Shown: piece after piece, positions 41,452 through 46,532 of the stretch | Numbering within the stretch: the stretch's first letter is position 1 | Layout of the letters: every line of letters starts with the position of its first letter | NCBI GenBank assembly: GCA_017645245.1 | Contig: JAGCPG010000106.1 | Span: forward strand, 1 to 46,532 | From: Bacteroidales bacterium | Lineage (GTDB): Bacteria > Bacteroidota > Bacteroidia > Bacteroidales > F082 | Direction of reading: 5' to 3' | DNA length: 46,532 nt | Made by a program: the position numbers and the translations under genes | The notes under the pieces: model-generated | Seen by the model: the letters and a program-made list of their open reading frames with translations, nothing else | The model's database searches: none | What the model was told of the DNA's origin: nothing

Positions 41452-42159
41452 TCATTTTGTCACAAGAGTGCCAATCTCTTCGCCTTTGAGAACCTTCATC
41501 AAATTCCCCTTGGTGTTCATGTCGAACACGTACATCGGCATGTTGTTCTCCTTGCACATGGTGAAGGCGGTCATGTCCATGACTTTCAGGTTGCGCTGGT
41601 AGGCCTCGTCGTAGGTGATATGGTCGAACTTGGTGGCAGTGGGATCCTTCTCGGGATCGGCGGTGTAGATGCCGTCCACGCGGGTGCCTTTCAGGATGAT
41701 GTCAGCCTTGATCTCCACAGCGCGGAGGGCGCTGCCGGTGTCGGTGGTGAAGAAGGGGTTGCCGGTGCCGGCGCCCATGATCACGATGTGACCTTCTTCC
41801 AGCAGGAGGATGGCCTTGGCTGAGCTCATCGTGTCGGCGATGCGGTCGATGTAAAGGCCTGCCAGCAGGGTGGCTTTCTGGCCTTTACCTTGCAATGTGC
41901 TTTGCATGGCCATCGAGTTGATGACGGTGGCGAGCATGCCCATGTAGTCGCCTTGGATGCGGTCCATCCCTTTGGAGGCGCCTTGCAGGCCGCGGTAGAT
42001 GTTGCCGCCGCCGATGACAATGCCGATCTGCACGCCGGCCTTGGCAGCCTCGATGATTTCGTCGGCGTAGTCGTTCAAACGTTGTGGGTCAATGCCGTAT
42101 TGCTGGCTGCCCATCAGGGCTTCGCCGCTAAGTTTAAGGAGTACTCTGTTGTATTTCAT
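41452..42159 (-). CDS. pyrH: UMP kinase
   Basis: 235 residues, complete. It phosphorylates UMP to UDP in pyrimidine supply. The amino-acid-kinase fold is clear from LLKLSGEALMG at the start, IVIGGGNIYRG, MAMQSTL, the uridine-site stretch GTGNPFFTTDTGSALRA, and the tail MPMYVFDMNTKGNL. It starts 6 nt after the stop of the C10 protease gene and shows no promoter of its own in that gap. It therefore shares a transcript with the protease, or has a promoter inside the protease gene. Confidence 0.96.
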   Translation of the reverse strand: MKYNRVLLKLSGEALMGSQQYGIDPQRLNDYADEIIEAAKAGVQIGIVIGGGNIYRGLQGASKGMDRIQGDYMGMLATVINSMAMQSTLQGKGQKATLLAGLYIDRIADTMSSAKAILLLEEGHIVIMGAGTGNPFFTTDTGSALRAVEIKADIILKGTRVDGIYTADPEKDPTATKFDHITYDEAYQRNLKVMDMTAFTMCKENNMPMYVFDMNTKGNLMKVLKGEEIGTLVTK

Positions 42160-42165
42160 GATTTG

Positions 42166-45100
42166 TTATTTAATGATGATTTTTTCTGTTTTAGTCTCGT
42201 TTCCGTTGACGGACCGAAGGACATAGACGCCAGGTGCCATCCCCTCCGTTGGGACACAACGCATGTTTCCATGATAGGTTCTGACAACACGTCCCGTCAC
42301 ATCCAAAATCTGGATGTTGCCTTCGGCAAGTTCATCGGTTTGATCCTCGTCAAAGGCGCTGAACAGGAGGCGGAACCTTGACATGTAATCGTCGTTTTTG
42401 GCTTCGAACGTGTAGCTCGTCGTGGTCAGTAGGTCGATGTCGGTACCGGCGATGTTGTCGATGAGGTGGAGGTAGTCTAGGTCAAGGCCTTCAATCTCGA
42501 TGTCAAGGGTGTAGATGCCGTCTTGTGAAGCCTTGAAGCTGACGGGGATGGCCGTTTGATCCTTTTTGACGACCATCGCATAATCCGTACTGTCTTGTGG
42601 GATGAAAAGCTGGGTGCCGCCTTTGTGCAGGTTGATTTTCTCCCAATTGAGATCGCCTTCGAGGCGGATGCGGGCGATGTCCAGCGCTTGACCACGCTCA
42701 CGGCTTACGCTCATGGTGATCATGCCACTTGACATACGGGTTCCCTTGGCCGTTGTTTTGCTGAAAGTGACGGTTTGGTCATCGCTATTGGCGGCTTTCA
42801 CAATAATACCCTCCATGGGGGCGATGGCCGAACTGGCAAGTTGCAGCTTCGATCCTTCCTCGGTCTCCACAATGCGGTAATAATCGCCTTTGTCGATGGT
42901 GGCTTCGCAGGGGAAGGGATTGCCCACAAGGTTGTAGCCCGATAAGGCCTTGTCGTCGGTGAAAGCAATGGCGACCTGACCGTCAGTACTGTTGAGGGTG
43001 CCGGCAAACGAGACGTTGGTGTTCTCAGCGCTGGCATAAAGGTATCCGACCTTGTTTTTGATGGAGCTGAAGTGGCCTTCTCCAGTTCCTTTGAAGTTTC
43101 TCCATTCTTGACCTTGGTAGTTTTGGTCGAAGATATAGAGGTCGTAATTGGATTCTGTTTCCGAGATCAGGCTGGTATTGCTGATAGGAAATTCGTCGGT
43201 CATGGGTGAGGCGATAAGGTGCCAGTTCCCCTTGTCGTTCGATCCAGTAAATGTCGTGATAGTTCTATTTACAGTGGCTTTAACGTCTTCGCTACTGGTG
43301 ATGAGCTGGGCGCCGTTTTCCAACACGAGGTTGGCGGGATCGGAGTTGCTGAGCGTTCCAACGGTGAGAGTGCTGTTCTCGAGCAGGGTCATCTTGTCGT
43401 TTTCCTCCATCTCCAGGGTGCTAAGTTCAGCATCGCCTTTGGCGAAGCCAACGGTGTTCGATTCGGCTTCTCCGCCGTAATAATTGGTTGTCACGGTGAA
43501 AAGGTTCGGCTTATTATCGCTCAAACTGACGTTGGAATAGCTGGTTGAGGTTAGGTTTTCGCCAATTTTTTCCCCATCCTGATAAAGGTTGTAGGTGTAG
43601 GCGCCATCGGTGAGGTAGGTGCGGATGAGCCAAGACGTGTTACTTAGTGTGTATATTTCGGAAGTTAAGGGGTCATCTGCGGAATAATAGTTTCCTTCTG
43701 TAGATATCAGATCATCGCAAAATGCGGCGGGATAAAGTTTTAATTCGGTGTCATGGAAGAATACCCAAAGGTCTTGGCTGTCATCTATTTCAACCGTTTC
43801 ATCTAGGATAATATCAAACCATCCTTTAGTTGATGGATAGATGGGGAAAGTGGTAATTTGTGTTTCTGGGGATAGCTCTTTGGAAGAGCTGTTAGACCCC
43901 TTGTAGAGAATACAATCATAAGTACCTACTTCGGTAACATAAATAGAGATTTTATAAATTACTTTGCCTTGATGGATTGCTAAGTCCTCAGCAGGGAAGC
44001 GTTGCCCCCAATACATGTTAGCTTGTCCAATGGTACCTATAGTGTTTGAATAAATGCCATTCCCATAAGTCAAAGTTGCGGAAGGCGTTTCAGGATAGCA
44101 CCAATCGGATGCGGTCCAGGAAAAGGAGACATTATTATCAATAATGGTGGTTGACAGATCCTCAACGATAGGAGTTGGATAATCTACAGTAACGGTAACC
44201 CTATTTGAGGAAAGAGAAAGCTCTCCATCAGCATTAACGCTTTGGACAAAATATACATTGGTGCCGTAAGGAATAGGAACTAAATAGGAATTGGTTGACA
44301 CGTTGCCAATCAAATTGCCATTACTATAGATGTTGAAACTCGAAACATCTCCATCGCACGACCAATTGAGGGTGAGTGATGTACCATTGAGCGTGTAGGT
44401 TAGGTCTGAGGGATTAACGCTGTTCGTTGAAGGTTTGATCCCGATCACAGCATCTTGGCGATAAGAGTAGTCGTAAGCCCCTCCGCCAATTCCACCGCTT
44501 CCTGGGGTCATGTTGTTGATGCTGTAGTAACCATTATAATTGCCGTTCCATCCCCAGTTGAAGTGGAACCAGTCATTGTCGTATCCGTCTTTCCCATAGC
44601 CATCACATACAAATGAGTGGCCGCTGCCCGAGGTTGTGTTGCTAAATCCTCCATAGATGATCGGACGGCCTGCGTCTAATTCAGATTGAATCAAAGCAAT
44701 CCACTCTTCATCTGTGTAAAATGTATTCAACTGATTGTTGCCCATTATTTCTGAACGTTTAACATATCGGGCGGTTTGGCTAAAATTGAAATAGGTTTTT
44801 AGCGCAGGTGTGATGTCATGAGGTAATGCACCGCTGCCCTCTTTACCGTAATCCATCTCTACTGCAATGCCACAATGGCGGATTAAGGTTGCCACTGCTT
44901 GTTGTTGGGCGATGGGTGAACTGGAAGAGATTTGAGTGGGCATATTATTCCAGTCATAGATCGTCGCACCAAAGTCGGCAGATTGAATTCCGTAAGTATT
45001 GTGTAAATAACTATGAGAACCAATCCCTTGTGCTGGATGATTGTGGTATTTGATTACTTGTGCCATGGCTGTGGCAACACAGCCTGTAGGAACATGGCCG

Positions 45101-45615
45101 TTTAAATCTGGTCTGGTTATTTCTGAATCCGTGGGACAATATAGGTTGTAGGGATAATTTTGATTCCATTTTGTAGTAATCATAGGACCGACTTCAGTCC
45201 TTGATTTGAGAAGGGTGTTTGTTCCTTCCCTAGGGTCTTTCCACTGCCTTGTGATATCGTGGTTAGCCTTCTGATGGCTGTCTTTGACATCTTGAATCTG
45301 ATCACTATATCCCTGTAACCACCATCTAATATTATCAGGCATGTCATCGGTGATAAACTTTTCCGTCAGAGAATACCCCAAAATAGGCTTCACGCAGTCA
45401 TCAGCTGCCATCACCACGAAGCTCTCCTCGGTCGTGAAAATGTATAGATTCGGGAAACTCGCCGACTTGGAGAGATCGGTCAGCTGGTCGGCTTTCGCAC
45501 CGTTATTACTCAGAAAGGTGGTTGCCACCTTGCGGGCGGTCTCGGGATCGACATGCTCCGCAAAAAGCGGCATGAAGGCAAGCAGCAATAAGCCTAATAT
45601 ACTTGTTTTTTTCAT
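42166..45615 (-). CDS. C10 family (streptopain-like) cysteine protease with T9SS sorting domain
   Basis: 1,149 residues. The signal peptide is about 1-19. A Spi/propeptide domain at about 20-130 (ARKVATTFLSNN, ESFVVMAADDCVKPILGYS) is followed by the C10 catalytic domain at about 140-396. Cys179 lies in HVPTGCVATAMAQVIKYH and His333 in GSGHSFVCDGYG, with the FHFNWGWNG stretch (Asn353, Trp354) completing the site. Fibronectin-like domains span about 400-760, then an adhesin-like beta region, and a sorting domain at the end (ILDVTGRVVRTYHGNM...GVYVLRSVNG). C10 proteases include streptopain and Prevotella interpain A. The start overlaps the OPT transporter stop (ATGA). Confidence 0.93.
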   Translation of the reverse strand: MKKTSILGLLLLAFMPLFAEHVDPETARKVATTFLSNNGAKADQLTDLSKSASFPNLYIFTTEESFVVMAADDCVKPILGYSLTEKFITDDMPDNIRWWLQGYSDQIQDVKDSHQKANHDITRQWKDPREGTNTLLKSRTEVGPMITTKWNQNYPYNLYCPTDSEITRPDLNGHVPTGCVATAMAQVIKYHNHPAQGIGSHSYLHNTYGIQSADFGATIYDWNNMPTQISSSSPIAQQQAVATLIRHCGIAVEMDYGKEGSGALPHDITPALKTYFNFSQTARYVKRSEIMGNNQLNTFYTDEEWIALIQSELDAGRPIIYGGFSNTTSGSGHSFVCDGYGKDGYDNDWFHFNWGWNGNYNGYYSINNMTPGSGGIGGGAYDYSYRQDAVIGIKPSTNSVNPSDLTYTLNGTSLTLNWSCDGDVSSFNIYSNGNLIGNVSTNSYLVPIPYGTNVYFVQSVNADGELSLSSNRVTVTVDYPTPIVEDLSTTIIDNNVSFSWTASDWCYPETPSATLTYGNGIYSNTIGTIGQANMYWGQRFPAEDLAIHQGKVIYKISIYVTEVGTYDCILYKGSNSSSKELSPETQITTFPIYPSTKGWFDIILDETVEIDDSQDLWVFFHDTELKLYPAAFCDDLISTEGNYYSADDPLTSEIYTLSNTSWLIRTYLTDGAYTYNLYQDGEKIGENLTSTSYSNVSLSDNKPNLFTVTTNYYGGEAESNTVGFAKGDAELSTLEMEENDKMTLLENSTLTVGTLSNSDPANLVLENGAQLITSSEDVKATVNRTITTFTGSNDKGNWHLIASPMTDEFPISNTSLISETESNYDLYIFDQNYQGQEWRNFKGTGEGHFSSIKNKVGYLYASAENTNVSFAGTLNSTDGQVAIAFTDDKALSGYNLVGNPFPCEATIDKGDYYRIVETEEGSKLQLASSAIAPMEGIIVKAANSDDQTVTFSKTTAKGTRMSSGMITMSVSRERGQALDIARIRLEGDLNWEKINLHKGGTQLFIPQDSTDYAMVVKKDQTAIPVSFKASQDGIYTLDIEIEGLDLDYLHLIDNIAGTDIDLLTTTSYTFEAKNDDYMSRFRLLFSAFDEDQTDELAEGNIQILDVTGRVVRTYHGNMRCVPTEGMAPGVYVLRSVNGNETKTEKIIIK

Positions 45616-46532
45616 TCTTCTACTTTAGCTCTTTTCGAATCCCAAATCATGTAAACGATGATGGCGATATACATCACCAAGGCGATGAGGCCGGCCCACG
45701 GGGTTTCGTTGAAGAAGCCACCGTCGGCAGTACGCGCCACGGCATCCACATTGCAGAACTTGAGGATGGCGCTCACCACACCCATCAAGGCACCGCCGGC
45801 GATGAAGCCGGAGGCGATCAAAGTACCGCGGTTGTAACGGGCATCGTTGAGCTTCTGCTCCTTGCTGCGGCTGCTGACAAACCATGCCACTGCACCACCG
45901 ATGAGCAATGGGATGTTCAAGTCAATCGGGATAAACATGCCCAAGGCGAACGGCAACGCCGGCACCTTGCAGAAGTTGAGGATCAAGGCGATGGCGGCGC
46001 CGATGCCGTAGAGCAGCCAGGGGGCGTTGCCGCCTGACATCATCGGCTCAATGACGGCTGACATGGCGTTGGCCTGAGGAGCCACCAAGGCGCCGTCACC
46101 CACGAAACCGTAGGCCTTGTTCAGCACCATGATCACACCAGCCACAGTGGCGGCGGCAACGGCCACGCCAACGAACTTCCAAAGCTCTTGTTTCTTAGGT
46201 GTTGTGCCAATCCAATAACCCACTTTCAGGTCGGTGATGAACGCGCCTGCCACAGCCAAAGCCGTGCAGACCACACCGCCGATGATCAAGGTGGCGGTCA
46301 TGCCTTGCGGACCACTCAGTCCAGCAGCGACCATCACCAACGAGGCTAAGATCAAGGTCATCAGCGTCATGCCGCTCACGGGGTTGCTGCCCACGATGGC
46401 GATGGCATTGGCGGCCACGGTGGTGAACAGGAAGGCAATGACGGCCACAACCAGGATGCCGATCAAGGCATGGCTGAAGTTATGCACCACGCCAAACCAG
46501 AAGAATAGGAAGGTAACGATCAACACGGCCAC
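45612..46532 (-). CDS. OPT family oligopeptide transporter, C-terminal part
   Basis: 306 residues are inside the window; the N-terminal part lies beyond base 46,532. Some eight membrane segments are visible, with the conserved segments VGSNPVSGMTLMTLILASL, DLKVGYWIGTTPKKQE and PFALGMFIPIDLNIPLLIGG that mark the OPT (oligopeptide transporter) family. It should take up short peptides through the inner membrane by proton coupling. Its stop overlaps the start of the C10 protease (ATGA), so a secreted protease and a peptide importer are made together. Confidence 0.93.
   Translation of the reverse strand: MAVLIVTFLFFWFGVVHNFSHALIGILVVAVIAFLFTTVAANAIAIVGSNPVSGMTLMTLILASLVMVAAGLSGPQGMTATLIIGGVVCTALAVAGAFITDLKVGYWIGTTPKKQELWKFVGVAVAAATVAGVIMVLNKAYGFVGDGALVAPQANAMSAVIEPMMSGGNAPWLLYGIGAAIALILNFCKVPALPFALGMFIPIDLNIPLLIGGAVAWFVSSRSKEQKLNDARYNRGTLIASGFIAGGALMGVVSAILKFCNVDAVARTADGGFFNETPWAGLIALVMYIAIIVYMIWDSKRAKVEE

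Overview
The window is a densely packed piece of a Bacteroidota chromosome, most probably from an uncultured Bacteroidales. The basis is: promoters with the family-specific -7 element TAnnTTTG; three secreted proteins with type IX secretion (T9SS) C-terminal sorting domains; a complete Bacteroides-aerotolerance (Bat) operon; and Bacteroidetes family markers (Omp28, a DUF6029 outer-membrane protein, a TRL-like lipoprotein, a patatin fused to a beta-barrel). I see no tRNA, rRNA, CRISPR array, insertion sequence or prophage. No stretch over 300 bases lacks a gene.

Bases 1-4,900 (minus strand) hold a type I restriction-modification locus, read right to left: a single-TRD half-HsdS, HsdM, a DUF1016/YhcG PDDEXK nuclease, a 25-codon mini-ORF, a Fic AMP-transferase and the start of a normal HsdS that leaves the window at base 1. 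The first 24 codons of hsdS are repeated almost exactly as the first codons of the nuclease gene. The nuclease-Fic pair is therefore bracketed by 70-bp direct repeats of the hsdS start, and the mini-ORF looks like a third, decayed copy. This is the most unusual architecture here.

Bases 4,960-13,520 are housekeeping and envelope genes: an M20 amidohydrolase divergent from manA; a TlpA-DUF6029-Omp28 envelope operon; trmO; aspartokinase divergent from a small HTH protein; and two small lipoproteins separated by a terminator. Bases 13,627-22,935 are the Bat operon (MoxR, DUF58, a DUF4381-like protein, BatA, BatB, BatC, BatD, BatE). It predicts a periplasm-facing VWA/TPR complex driven by a MoxR ATPase. 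Its BatC carries four InlB-like repeats between the TPRs and the conserved tail, and a twin-hairpin repeat lies between moxR and the DUF58 gene.

Bases 23,000-46,532 hold a T9SS beta-propeller protein; a 42-residue lipoprotein coupled to an outer-membrane protein; ung-rdgB; a patatin-beta-barrel; alaS divergent from an M23 peptidase-MerR-hldD operon; rluD, a T9SS protein and a PASTA protein divergent from ddl; frr, a membrane protein and pyrH; a C10 (streptopain-like) T9SS protease; and the C-terminal part of an OPT oligopeptide transporter.

A second thread through the window is a set of short arrays with a 7-nt period (cores AGAAG, GAGAG/GAAAG, AGTT, TTAWC) that sit at gene ends, usually overlap stop or start codons, and in two places supply the last residues of a protein. 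They resemble heptameric STRR repeats.
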